The translations under genes and the position numbers were made by a program. The notes under the pieces were generated by a model. That model saw nothing but the letters and a program-made list of their open reading frames with translations. It was not told where the DNA came from and did not search any database. From Coffea arabica (lineage: Eukaryota > Streptophyta > Magnoliopsida > Gentianales > Rubiaceae), in contig NC_092320.1 in assembly GCF_036785885.1 (NCBI RefSeq), forward strand, positions 16,059,557 through 16,123,556: a stretch of DNA of 64,000 nucleotides. Reading direction: 5' to 3'. Shown here in pieces: positions 1 to 12,519 of this stretch (within the stretch, counting starts at the first letter, position 1; the number at the start of each line of letters is the position of its first letter).

Positions 1-621
1 TCCATATGTTTTCGTACACAAAAGGATGGAGTATGAACTCTTAAAGTCACCCAACAAGGGCTCCTTAATCTCCATTAAAAAAAAACCACCAAAATAGCTC
101 TTTAACGTTGCAACTCCTTCAAATTCATCCATATCAAATGGATATAGTAGAACATGGAGAAATAAAGTGCAGCTGCAAATGTCTATAGAAGATATTGACA
201 AGAAATTCTTTGGGCAAAAGTGACTGCAGTACCAAGTGTTGGTAAATTAGAATTCCATAGTCGAATTAAGCAAAGGCAGAATAGCACCAAGTACATACTT
301 CATGTAAGTAAAAACATCATCATAAAATTACGGTAAAGCAACAAATCCAGAAACAATGTGCCACTACGAAATAGCACTAGGTCCACATTTAAGACCCCTT
401 TTATCCCGTTCATTTCTATCTCAATAAACAAACTATTAAGCAAGATAATGATTAGCAAGTCTTACATTGGCCCATCTACTTTTTTGAATCATAACCAACT
501 AAATCGCAACCAATAAAACATTCTTCTATATACTAAATTTCACAGAAAAGGATACAAAAGAGTGTTGCTCTGAGCTCGAACTAGCTAGAAACAAAAAAGG
601 AAAGGTTCTTTGGATACTTAC

Positions 622-1346
622 GGAGACTGTTCATCAAAAGGACCCATGGCTGGATCATATAGCCCACCCGGCATTGGCCTTCCCACGGTATCAAGCAAGA
701 CAGGATTTTTAATCTTTACAACACTATGCTTCCTGACCTCCTCAGAAGTCATAAAACTAAATAGAACCTTCTCCACTGCCTCCGATGCACCACCCTATTA
801 CAATGAAAACCCAGCACAATAGATGCTTTAAGTTTGTGTTCCAACTTTAGACTTCATTACTTCAACCAAAAATGAGTTTTTTTTTCCTTTACTGTGTTAC
901 AATACCCGAATATGACTGCAAAGGACTACATTTTAAGATACTTCCGGAAGATAATTTGCAGAAAACCACCCAGAACCCAAAAGTTAGTTTCCCCAGAGAA
1001 AAAAAGATCACAAACTTCAAGTTGAAATCCAATAAAAACCTCAAGAATTATAGACCCCAAACGCCAAAACACCTTTTTTAGGCCAAAAAACCAACGACCA
1101 TGAATATTATATAAAAAAAGGGAAAAACATCATTCGTGAACACTGCCCCGAGAACCCAATATAATCATATCTAAGAAAATGGTTCAAATTTACTTAAAAC
1201 TTCACGAAAATTTGAAAAAAAAAAAAAAGAGTTTTTACTTTCCTATTCAAGAAAAGCAGCTAGCCAGAAGCTTAAAATTTTAAGAAATATTCCTGAGACA
1301 TGGTAATTAAGGAGATAAAATTAGCTACCTCAGTAGTCTGAGCCAT
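622..1346 (-). CDS. NRPA1: DNA-directed RNA polymerase I largest subunit, N-terminal exons (partial)
   Basis: Two coding exons are visible. Exon 1 (1346-1329) encodes MAQTTE and ends at a GAG|GTAGCT donor. Exon 2 (794-622) starts after an AATAG acceptor and ends TCTCC|GTAAGT. It reads GGASEAVEKVLF, then SFMTSEEVRKHSVVKI, and PGGLYDPAMGPFDEQSP. The MT(S/D)EEVRKHS and PGGLYDPxxGP motifs are the start of the clamp-core region of the A190/RPA1 subunit and fit the plant NRPA1 N-terminus closely. The next expected segment (the CKSCGQ zinc-binding region) is not found in 1-621, so a long intron runs off the left edge. The enzyme transcribes the 45S rRNA precursor in the nucleolus. The start is the first ATG in good context and matches the family's MAQTTEG opening. 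Identity rests on recognised motifs, not on a search. Confidence 0.9.
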
Positions 1347-1600
1347 CCTTAATCTCCTCCAACCTCGAACAGATTCAAATTACAGGAACAAACGAATGAA
1401 TTAATAGAAGGGATATATGGACACGGGAATTTGGGCAGAAAAGCTCAGGAGTTTCAGCAAACAGCAACCGCAACAGCAGCAGCAGGACTATTTATATTTA
1501 TATTTATATATACGTGAGAAAAGAAGGAAAGCAGCAAAAGGGTTTAAGGCTCCAGCAGTTGGCTTTAGGCGTGAATGCAGCACTCTTAAACCCTTGACAA
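1347..1600 (-). promoter_or_regulatory. Probable NRPA1 promoter and 5' leader
   Basis: On the minus strand a TATATATAAATA block lies at about 1512-1498, followed by a TGCTGCTGCTG-rich stretch (1493-1460) that would fall in the 5' leader. Further upstream are two AAACCCTT blocks in opposite orientation (1587-1595 on plus, 1546-1539 on minus). They resemble the telo-box (AAACCCTA) common in plant ribosome-biogenesis genes, but each differs by one base. The transcription start is inferred, about 1470-1480. Confidence 0.45.
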
Positions 1601-1707
1601 TGGGAGAGGTAATGCCATCACAGCAACAGGGTGCTGATGTGCGAATTTGGAAACAAGGGGCGAGACACCTTAGAATTTGAGAAATAACCCTGACACTTTA
1701 TGTTGTT

Positions 1708-2052
1708 ATGCGCTGCCCTTGAAGATCTGAAGCTTACACTATGTACCCTATGTAGTCTATTATCACCATAGTTATTAAATCCACCCATGAATATTAATTT
1801 AATATTTATTAATATAAAATAATAATTTTAATATAAATAAAATATAAAATAAAGTATTTTTAGATACTAATTATTATGCACTGCCCCTAAAGATTTGAAG
1901 ATTACACTGTGTATCCTATGTAGTGTACTGTCACCATAGTTATTAAATCCTTGGTTGAACCGATGAATATTAATTTAATATTTATAAATATAAAATAGTA
2001 ATTTTAATATACATAAAATATATAATAAAGTACTTTTAGATACTAATTATTA
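1708..2052. repeat. Tandem duplication, about 168-bp unit, two copies
   Basis: Copy 1 is 1708-1875 and copy 2 is 1876-2052. Both open with ATGC(G/A)CTGCCCCT-like sequence, carry CACCATAGTTATTAAATCC, and end with AGATACTAATTATTA. Copy 2 retains TTGGTTGAACCGATG where copy 1 has a short deletion. The duplication covers the flank and left end of the transposon at 1767-2627. Confidence 0.85.
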
Positions 2053-2627
2053 TACTTAGAAAGATATACGATATATATATATATAGATATTAATAGAAGA
2101 TTTAATTTTATTTTATCATATTTTTAAATAAATAAATAATATAGTCAAGTATAAAATAAAATTTATATCACTTGTTTTAAAAAATATAGCATTATTTTTT
2201 CATTATTTTATTTTTATTTAAAAAACAAGGTAATTTTCTAACTAATCAAATATTGTCAGTTTAAAAGTTAAAAGGATTAGTTGTATAATAAAAAAATAAA
2301 CAAGTTTATTAAAAAAATATTTAGTTATCAAATAAAAACTAACCAAGTGGTAAAGTCTATATATATTTAAATGAAAACCTAATGTACAATTCCTATCAAA
2401 AGCATATATGCATTTTGGTTCAAAAAACAAAGACCCGCAATTGAAAAAGAAAAAAACAAAGAGTAAACAGGTTCATTCCCGGTTGAACCACTGGATCAAT
2501 CGAATTTGTCTGGATTTGACCAGATCAATTGCTTGTCCGGTCAAACTAAAGACCCAATCCGATCTAATGCCCAGATCACCAGGCTAATCGATTCAACCAT
2601 CGGACGGGTCCGGATTTAATAACTATG
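1767..2627. mobile_element. Non-autonomous TIR DNA transposon, about 0.86 kb
   Basis: The left end CATAGTTATTAAATCC (1767-1782) is the exact inverse of GGATTTAATAACTATG (2612-2627). It is flanked by ATTATCAC (1759-1766) and ATTATCAT (2628-2635), an 8-bp target duplication with one mismatch. The right part (2465-2612) is richer in GC, with GGTTGAACC and GGTCCGG motifs; the rest is AT-rich with no transposase. A second copy of the left end lies inside at 1935-1950, from the tandem duplication. An 8-bp target site suggests hAT-like; a 9-bp Mutator-like call cannot be excluded. Confidence 0.8.
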
Positions 2628-2635
2628 ATTATCAT

Positions 2636-4042
2636 AGCCTTGTATGATAAACTAACTAATGCTTCTACATGACTATCTAAACTAAGAAGAAATAATCTTT
2701 TATTTGAAAGTGTAAATGTAGCTTTAACCAATTTATAGGAATATCAAGCACCAAATTTCAGTACTATAAACAAAATAATAGTGAACTTCTAGTACAAAAT
2801 TGATTATTCATGCAAGTTGCAACTCACTGTGGCCCTTTTTTGCTTTTACATTTGTTAAACAATGTGGTCCAATTAGAAGAATAACATATAACTACTAACA
2901 AAATCCATTAATTTCCTCAAATAAGAAAGAGAGAAAAACAAAACTATCACTCTCAACAAAAAATTTTTTTGTTCAAAATCATCACAAATATTCTTTTTAT
3001 TACAGGAAAAAGGAAAAAACCATCACGGATATGCTTTTTATTATAGGAGAAAGGAAATACTAAGGTAAGTGTCAAACGACAACTATGTTGGGAAAAAACT
3101 AGTTCCACTATACTAATAAAGTCTGCTTAAATTTTGGTCAATTTCTAGATAAATGAGGTATAAATAAGTATCATGAGAAAAACTAAAGTTATTTGTTTAG
3201 TCATATGTGATATTGCAAGAGCTAAAAGTTTCCTTCTAGAGTAATTTTCACCAAAATGCATAAATTACCCTTTTTGGTAAAAAAAAAATTAAATGGGTCT
3301 CATAATCTTGATTCGGTCTCTTCTTTCTCCTTCTCAATGTTTTTTTTTTCTTTCAACTAAGTTCCCTGTCCTCCTCCACTTCATTTCCTATCGACCTTCT
3401 TTCCTATACATCTTGATCTAGTGTTCTCTTGCACCCCAATGGCTATTTCACTTAACAACTTCTATTTTTGCCTTTGTAACCCTCCAGGGTCACTCTCATG
3501 ACTCATGCAAGTTACATGCCTTTTAGCCATCTTATCCTATCCCTTTTCTCCAACAAATTTCTAGCCCCTTCATACAACCACTACTATCACTACACCATCC
3601 CTTCACCAATCTATGTCCTAAATCTCACTATCATCCCAACCCACAACTTGGAAAAATCTTTGTCTCAATTGATTATTAAAAAATTAAGGAGGATTTTAAG
3701 GGTTGAATTTATGTTTGATAAGTTATTCTAGAATCAGCACTATTTATGTGTTTTTCTAGAGATGCATCTCTCTTCCTAATTTAATTAAGAGATTATTATA
3801 CATCTTCTACAAACAAAAGCTTAACAATAAATCTCTTCTTGCATGATAAGGGAAATAGTTTCTTGCTATATTTGTTGTTGAAAACTGGAGTATTAGGTAG
3901 CATTGTTGTTGTGATGGTTTTTGTGACTGCAATTGTGTGTTTTTTTTTTTTTTATCTATTAGAGGAATTCTAAAATGGGAAAAATATATCGAAAAAAAAA
4001 GAGGACAAGTTTTGAAGCGCAGAACCACAATGAATTGGTGTA
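2636..4042. other. Intergenic, AT-rich, no gene recognised
   Basis: Open frames here are short and without recognisable domains. The stretch 3290-3660 is pyrimidine-rich on the plus strand. No repeat structure was found beyond short A and T runs. Confidence 0.5.
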
Positions 4043-4050
4043 GTGGTGAT

Positions 4051-4546
4051 TAGGGCTGCAAACAAGTCGAGTCGAGTCGAGCTTTGAGCTAATCGAGCCG
4101 AGACTCGACTAAATTTTACCAAGCTCGAGCTCGAGCTCGAGCTCGACGAGCTGGCAATTTTCGAGCTCGAGTTCGACTCGAATCAAGTCGAGCCGAGCTC
4201 GAGCTCGAAAAAAATAAAAAAAAATATTTTATTTTTTAAAAAAATAAATAAAATAATATTTTTTCTGAATAAATAATAAAATATTAAGGATATATACGTA
4301 ATTTCACTATGAAAATAAAAAATAAAAAATAAATATATATAATATACGTAATTTTATTATTAAATAAAAAAAAATAAAAATATATATATATATATATATA
4401 TACTCAAGCTCGCGAGCCGGCTCGCGAGCTAACGAGCTTAATATTCTGAGCTTGAGTTCGAGCTCGAGTTCGACTCGAGCTGGCTCGAGTTCGACTCGAG
4501 CTTGACTCGAGCCGCTCGCGAGCGGCTCGATTCGTTTGCAGCCCTA
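4051..4546. mobile_element. hAT-like MITE, 496 bp, rich in GAGCTCG repeats
   Basis: The left end TAGGGCTGCAAACAAGTCGA (4051-4070) pairs with the inverse of TCGTTTGCAGCCCTA (right end, 4546). The flanks are GTGGTGAT (4043-4050) and ATGGTGAT (4547-4554), an 8-bp target duplication with one mismatch, as expected for hAT. Both sub-terminal regions are packed with GAGCTCGAGCTCG and GTCGAGTCGAG repeats that are largely self-complementary. The centre (4205-4400) is AT-rich and contains no coding capacity. Confidence 0.88.
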
Positions 4547-4968
4547 ATGGTGATGATGTTCTTGTCCATGGTGTTTGTTGTGATGGTTGTTCTAGGGATA
4601 ATAGTGCTAGTTGTGGCAATGATGATGCTTTGTGAGAAAATAAAACTAAACGAATGGGTAGATAGGGTCAAGTTGGTATTGACTTCATAGATGAAGTCTA
4701 GGCATTTGAGTGAAAATTGTTCTGGTAGGAAAATTATTGCTTGAACAATATTGCTAGCCATTTAGATAATATTCTTAGTATGTATCATATCCTACTGATA
4801 CTAGTATAAAACTTGAACATTCTAATTAGGTGTATGCAGTACTATAAGAAACATCTCAGTTTGAAAATGGAATTCTCAAGTACTCGTAATACTAATTTCT
4901 CAATGTATATCGTAACTAAATGTCTAAGACAAAATCAAGATAAAATCATTCAAAGTGTTCCTCACTTT

Positions 4969-4972
<4 letters not shown>

Positions 4973-5048
<76 letters not shown>
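4973..5048. repeat. (AT)n microsatellite
   Basis: An uninterrupted AT dinucleotide run of about 38 units. Tyr-Ile repeat reading frames through it are artefacts of the repeat. Confidence 0.97.
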
Positions 5049-5051
<3 letters not shown>

Positions 5052-8000
5052 ATTTTTTCAAAAAATTCTATAATATTTTGTCTTTATAAAGACTTCATAA
5101 ACGACTACTCAATGGCAAAAAAAGATAAAGAAAATACATTTAATGTATGAATAATATACTAAATTTTAGTTTTAAAGAGGTTACTTTTCTTCATCCATCA
5201 TAAGATAATAGTGATTAATGATTATCATATTATGCTATTGATAGTTTTGATAAACAATGTTACAAGTAAAGCATCTTTGATGTCATATCAGGAGACGATT
5301 TGATTAGGCATGTTTGGATTATAAATACTTTACACAGTCGAAAATTATCTATATGATATGGTTATTTTATTTATATCTTTTTATTTGTAATAATATATCT
5401 AAATTATGGTCTAACTTTAATACTAAAGAAAAGTATTAAAATTTAGAATACAAGAGTAAATTTTTAGATTCTTTTTCAAGTAATAACAAATACATTGCTA
5501 CTAATATTGAATTACTTTGCCTAATTTGTGCTCTCGCTACTTTTTCTTCCTATTTTATTTTTCATTAGACATATTAGAATGGATTAGTAGTTACAATATC
5601 TAGAGAGTTAAAATTATGTGATTCATAAACGCAAAAAGTTCTACTATACATAAATTCTAATTCATAGTAGAAAACAACTAATGTTAATTATTCATTCATT
5701 AAGACATATATTGAATGTGCTTTTAGTCAGATATTATTTGTCAATGTCTCTTAGAAAAAAAAAACACCATAATTAGAACATGCAAATTGAGTTTATGTCA
5801 AAAACTATTACGTTAAATAAGCTGCATTTATTACTGATCTAATGTCAAAAGCTTGTCCATTCCAGCTAAACTCTACATGGTTATGTGCTTACTTTTTAAA
5901 ATGACAAAATCTCAATCTCCACATATATAGAAGTAGGCGTATAAGGTTCAAGTAAGAAAAATAAGTTTGATTAGAAATTAAAACTATAGTATAGTGCATG
6001 ATTTAATCTTAACAATTGAACTAATGCAAGTTCGTAGGTTCAAATAGTTTAGGTGTAGCATAGAGAATGCAAATTTGAACCTACATTACTCGGGCCTTTA
6101 GTTTACCTTTACCAACCCATGTAAACACTTCACAATATTGATATTGATATGAAGTATACACTGACATAGTTAATTTAACTTAGGGTGTTATATAAATCTA
6201 TTTTTTTAGAAAAGTAATAGAGTAGAAAAATATAATTTACTAGATGTTCCTAATATTTTTTTTGTCTCCAGAAATCAAATAAGTTTTTCAAACATTAGCT
6301 ACTAGCAACTATATATTAAATAAGTATCATTGTTTACCTACTAAATGATTTTATTGCATATTATCTTTTATACACTAGAATATTTACATACACACATACC
6401 TATATACTAGTTTTAAATGATTGAAAAATCACTAATATTTGAAACCTATATCCAAGTTGAGTAAAATATATTTTGAATATAGTCTTGATTTGACCTTCTT
6501 CTTTATGACCAATTTTTTCAGTTTTCTACAATCAAAGCATTATCAACATCCTTAATATATGAGAACAAGAATCAAATGTAACTATAGTACTCAATCATCT
6601 CTTATGCATTTAGGGGGTTTTTTGATTATTTAGGTGTCTAGGAATCCTTTTACTATGGAACCATAGTAAAGGTACTTTGTGATTCTTTTTAGTGCTATTG
6701 TGGTAGAGGTGTTGGTTGTCGGACTTGCCCTCATGAGCCCATCTTGCCTTTCAATAGTTGATTACTCTAAGGGAAGCCTAATTCAATTATTAGCATAACA
6801 TTTGTACCGCTCTGTTTGAATTTATGGAGTACTTTTACTGCTTCTCTTATGGAATTATTAGTGATTTCTTGAATTTGCTTAGTCTATCATCTTGGTTAGT
6901 CTCGACTTAGCTTGTCATGCAATGCTTTAATGATTGCCATCTACTAATCTTGCCATCTAAGAAATTTAAAAAGATCAATATGCTATAACCTCTTTTTTTG
7001 TAATTTACAAAAATTGGATTTAGTCCTTTTCTTAGTAGTGATAATATACACATATATAGTCCAATTATACCTAGTCATACTTTTAATGTTTTTTTTTTTG
7101 GCAATTACTCAGGCAATAAAAGCAAAGAGTTTCTAGAAAATTATTTTATTTGTATTGACTTTTTATTACTTCTCCAATTAATGTCTAGATACATGAATTA
7201 CTTTGTTACTTTGTATGTATTTAGAAAATTGCAATGTTATAGGTTTTTTTGCTACTTAGTTTTTGTAGATATGTATTGTTGTAATCTTTTATTCGATTGA
7301 TATTATAAATTTTGTTAGTTGAATTATGACTTAATAAATGACAAGAGTCAAGATATTAGATAATCAGAATTTTTTTACTATGTAATTTAAAGATGGTTTA
7401 TCACTATTTAAAAGTCATTTTTTGGTTAGCCCTATGAATAAGAAAATTATCAAAGGTTATGCGTGCAAATGTTGTATGCATGATATAGTTCTTATGCATA
7501 TTATTAACTTCGGACTCAAGCTTATTTTGCATGTGCATGTACATGCTATGGGATATTTAGAAAAAATCAATAACTTAAAATGTATTAGTAATTACGTAAT
7601 CTATTTTGCTACATATTTTCTGTAGGAGTCATAGAAGGTATCTATTTATATGCAGTTATTACTGTCTTCTTCACTAGTACGTATCTATCTTCTGACAAGT
7701 TACTATACTTATATGGTATAATTGTGTATATATATTGGTACTCAACCTAAATTTGCTCCATGATAGAAAAGTTTTGATTAAAATTTGTTTAATTTAATCT
7801 AGTTTAGTGTTTGTTTAACTTAAGCCATTATTTTCATTTGAAAATGGAAATTATACAGGGAGTATAATAATGACGATACTAGAGGCATTTCTACCTTAGC
7901 ATTGATGGCAGTCAAGATTAGTGATTTGGGTGTCGAAAACTTAAATAAAATGTATAATTCTCTTTACCTATCAAACCTATATCTGAATTGTGTCTGGACA

Positions 8001-8288
8001 TAGATAAGTCTCAATAAGTACTATTTCTATTGGTTACCTTGATGACAAAGCATAAACAAATTTGCTACTGTCTTGATAATGTAATGATTATACAATTGCA
8101 AATAAATATTTTTCAGGAAATATAGATCCAATATTTTAAAAAAGTACATATAAAGTGTTTATAGTATAATAATTATCCTTCCTAGAAGTTAATTAAATCT
8201 CAATAACACAAAAATCTTATTAATTATGAGCTATAATAATTATAACTAGCACACAAAAAATGCACTAACCCACGATCTTATTACAATA
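5049..8288. other. Intergenic, very AT-rich, no gene recognised
   Basis: About 3.2 kb of AT-rich sequence with no open frame showing a recognisable domain and no RNA gene seen. A TGTTTGGATTA block near 5310 resembles the end of the TTTGTTTGGATA MITE family found elsewhere in the window, but no partner end was found. Confidence 0.5.
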
Positions 8289-8320
8289 CTAGGGAGAAGG
8301 CCCATGCAAAGCATGGGAAT
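8289..8320 (-). mobile_element. Helitron 3' terminus (minus strand)
   Basis: On the minus strand the sequence is a hairpin CCCATGC-TTT-GCATGGG (8317-8301), an 8-nt spacer, then CTAG (8292-8289) followed by T. A short GC-rich hairpin about 10 nt before CTRR, with the host base T after it, is the diagnostic Helitron 3' end. The matching 5' TC end should lie at higher coordinates; I could not place it, so the element's length is unknown. Confidence 0.65.
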
Positions 8321-11194
8321 TTATACCTATGGTGTTGTTAAATAATTTGGTAATGTTGGACAATTTGTTTTTACCTTAGGCAAGGCATACTATTAATGAT
8401 AGCCAAAAATGTCATACCATGTGTAGATAAAAACATTGCATACTATTATAGTAGATAAGCAGTTGAAAGATTTATAAAAGTTTACGCAACCATAACGAAG
8501 GGATAATAGACATAGTTGTAGTTCAGATTGAGAGTTGATGTTGAATGGTTCTACTATCCAACCTCATATTATTCACATAGATAAATAGATCATGTAGTAG
8601 TCCTGAGATGTAAGTAGGTAAATAGTTGAGGTAGCAATCTCACAATCCTTTCTATTGAAAAGTAGGTGGAATAGGGATGAGAATGGACGCGATTAGATTT
8701 CTGCTTCTCTAGGTACGGTGCTTCTTGATTGGTGGCTAAGCACCTTCTACAAAGTTTTGAGTTTTAATAATTGTGGTCAGAGCTTACGGAGTGAGGCTTG
8801 GTTTTGTTGTTACTTTCAAAGACTTTTGTTTCATGAGTTCAACTAAATTCAGTAAGAAAATAACAAACCATATGAATATAGAGACCTGTCCATTCAAATA
8901 GCAATTTCAATCCACACACACCATCTCATGCACTTAAATATTGAAATAAAAAATTGCATCATCTGTTATATAATTTTAAAACTAGATCAATCATTGACAC
9001 ACTTTTTAAAGACTCCACATAGTAGTAATCAATGTAATAAAAATGTAATCACATTTAAACAATAGATGACATGCATCAAGTGGAAATACACAATTACCTT
9101 GTATCTTGAGGAACAAAATGCAATCTAACAAGAAAATCTGCCCACACTTCACTCACCTATGATAGCTACAACAAAAGCTAATTTAGGAATTTTATTGTGC
9201 AAACAAAGCTATACAGTTCACAAAGCGAGAAACACGAGTGAAAATGAGCATACCTCTACAAATCTGACTCTGATGGTGTGAAATGGAAACATCTGAACCC
9301 ACAATTTTATATATTAATGACTGTCGTTTTTGCCACTTAGTTTAGAAACTAATCTACAAATGGTGGAGAAGATGGAGGGGGGGTCTTCAGTTATAGTTAT
9401 AATGTTGAGCTCAAATGATTCTTAATCTCTCACACTTTAATGAGTTCTTCAACATGCTGCAATTACTGGTTCAAATGAGTATGTTTTATTGGAAGAACTC
9501 AATTAATGATTTTTGAGCTTTAACATGAAGAGCACAAAACTTCCTACAGTTACAATTCACAAATAGTTTTCAAATGGTTTTTCTACTTTGGCCTATTAAT
9601 ATCATCTTAAATACATTTAATTCAATCGGATGACTTTACCCCAATTCACCCCACTTCCTTTTTATCTTACCATTGTACTAAACAAGTAGTTAAAAGGGTA
9701 AAAGTATCACTAACAATACATAAGCACCATTTACGAATGTAATCATCATCTCACAAAGGGCACTTTAGTAAACTCATACTCCAATAAGCATGCCCTGCTT
9801 GTACTCTAAGGTGAATTACTTATATGATGCTTATACAATCCCTACTTGTCTACACCTTGCATGCAATGCTAGGGCAAATAACCTGTAATAAATATATTAA
9901 GAGTCTAAAGGGGTAATAAGTTCTAGTGATTCTTATTTGAGTTGCACATGCAATTTGAAATCTCATGTGAGCCTTGCATACCATAAAAAAAAAAAGAATA
10001 TTTGTTGAAAACTTTGGTAACGAGTCGTGGCATGATCATTGGTTTCTTATAAGTAGATTCATAGAGGAAATCAAAAAGCCAACATTTAATAGCTAGGTTG
10101 AAATAGATAAACCATAACCACATCAACTTAAACAAACATTAACTAGAGGAAAGTTCTTTCTTTGTTTCATTAACTTGATTTCATATCACAATCAATTAGG
10201 AGATTAACATACTGATGTTATATAGAGTTTAATTTGACTTTTACTGGTAATTGAAAAATACATACAGATGTTTGGTTCAATGCCTTTATGTTTTTCATAC
10301 TCTTCTTCTTCTTGAAAAATAATGTGTAGTTCATGCACTATGAATTATTCTTTGATTGTTGTCTTTGTTCAGGGTGAAATAAAATTAGATGTTGTATATC
10401 TCTGACTTAATTTTGTTGCATATTTAAAAATGATGGATAGGTGTTTAACTCTATGTAATCTTAGTGTTAGCAAATTACATTTACTTTTGGACATCATAAT
10501 AACAACCTTTTTCCAGTGTTTTCTTGTTTGCATTTGCTCTAAGACTTGGTTATTAAGTATGTTTCCAACATGTATTTAGTTTCTACAGTTTTCCATACAT
10601 GTTTTCATCGAGGACAACTTCCCTAGTGATCTTCAAGTTTCCATTACTTTTCACTTTTAAATTATGTTTCTACTTCAATTTTAATCTTTCTCATGTATAT
10701 ATACAACAACTCTATTCCCATATTTTGCCTCTCTGAAATATTTTTATATCTAATTGGGCATTTATATAGCAGGCATTAATACAACTACGTGAACTGTGGA
10801 TGTACCTCCTAGTTGGTATAGCAAAGCGTAATCTATCGACCACCTTTTATCAAATGCCACTCTCAAAACATAATATCGTATGCAGGGTATGTGTGCCATT
10901 CACTTCACTTGGGGTTTTTGTGTCCTCAAAAAACCCAGTTAGTAGTTTTAGACTATCATTCTATAGTCGCAACCATATCAACGTTGAAAACTGTCACATT
11001 TATAACCCAACTAGTTAGCATGTCTATTAGTAGTCCATTATCAAAGTATTATATGTCAATACATTCCATGAATCATAATCTATGTACTATAAAGGATTAC
11101 ATATGATTCATCGAGACAATTAATTAGCTAACAAATTATGAACGAGATGTAAAGCTAGACTAATGGCATCGGACTTCTGATATAGATCCATGCA
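8321..11194. other. Possible Helitron interior and intergenic DNA, no gene recognised
   Basis: AT-rich DNA without convincing coding sequence. Some of it, from 8321 rightward, may be the interior of the Helitron whose 3' end is at 8289. The open frames at 9923-10135 and 10800-11106 show no domain. Confidence 0.4.
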
Positions 11195-11906
11195 ATTCCA
11201 TTGAGCAAAATTCTAGTTTTTTTGTTAAGACTGTTAACAGTATACTACAATTTGTTAGTATACAACATATGAGTATAGCATATTATGAATCTTTTTTTTT
11301 TTTTTTTTACGTATGAGTTTAGTTTTTTATGTATATTTTTGTTTACTAAAAAATAGATACATAATATACTATATTTAATTGTATGATCAATTATAGTAAA
11401 TTCATTCATCAAGACTTTCCAGTTATAAATATGAACAATATATACCATTAAATTTCAGATATTGGTTCCTACTTGCCATTGAGCAATTCTTAGTTTTTGG
11501 CAAGACTTTTGACGCTATATATACTACGAATTTTGAATTAAAAAAATTCCACTATCCTTTTTAGGTTTCATAGTCTTTAAATTCATTATTGGATGGTAAA
11601 ATAAGTGCTTTTACCTTAGATTATAGCAATTTTTACACTGTAAAATATAAGTCAGTTACAAATTGAAAGAATGATTTTAAAAAGGAATCATATATAGAAT
11701 TCTAGTTTTTGGCAAGACTTACCACACTATACTATCGTTTTTGAATGGAAAATTCTACTATCTCTTTTAGGCTTCATAGCCTTTAAATTCGCTATTGGAT
11801 AGTGAAATAAGTGCTTTTAACGTAGATTATAGCAATTTTTATAATGTAAAATATAAATCAGTTAGAAATTGAAATAATGGCTTTATAAAGGGATCATAGA
11901 ATTCTT
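11195..11906. repeat. Diverged tandem repeat, about 213-bp unit, two full copies and one partial
   Basis: Full copies are 11485-11697 and 11698-11906. Each begins AATTCTTAG or AATTCTAGTTTTTGGCAAGA, then carries TTTAGG(T/C)TTCATAG, a TAAATTC(A/G)(T/C)TATTGGAT block and an AATAAGTGCTTTTA block, ending near GGATCATA. A shorter related piece at 11195-11250 (CCATTGAGCAAAATTCTAG, then GTTAAGACTGTTAACAG) looks like a third, degraded copy. No coding sequence. Confidence 0.8.
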
Positions 11907-12519
11907 CTTTGTTGATACAAGGATGGATAATACGAATCACTTACAATAAATTCTAGGGGTTGATGGGCAGATGCAAATATCTTGTTTTGTAACCATTAGC
12001 AAAAAAAAAAACCCTCACTTAATTAACTTAATTAAGGATGTATTAGGAAAACATCGGGGAAAGAAAAGAAAAGAAAGTAAAAAAAAAAAGGGCGAAATCA
12101 TTGAAGGCTTCTAGAGAAACATTTCAACTCTATCCAATCTGTTACATTGTATTAGAGAGTGAATAACACAATGCAAGGAATTTAAGAAACTTCCTTAGAT
12201 GGTAAACAAGGTAAAGTTACGAACTTCCGTCATGCATGTGCACCTTTTGTTGGGAGCTTTGGAAAATCCCAACTTTTCAGGCCCTAGACATAGAAGACCA
12301 TAATGGTTTTCATTCATGTTTCAAGTAAAGTTTTCTCTATCTTTTTCTTTTGGATTTAGTTTACATGGCAGCAAACTAACTATATAGTAGAATTTAATAA
12401 AACATGTATTTTTATCAGATTATATCACCCTCTCAACGAAGGGCGAAAAAGCATGTGTACATGAAAGTAATGTGCTGTTACCAATACATAAAAACAGGAA
12501 ACAAAAGAGAAGCAGCATC

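Noticed and set aside
4813..5150. Open frames of about 60-79 codons ending in Tyr-Ile repeats
   Set aside because: They are read through the (AT)n microsatellite and have no other coding support.
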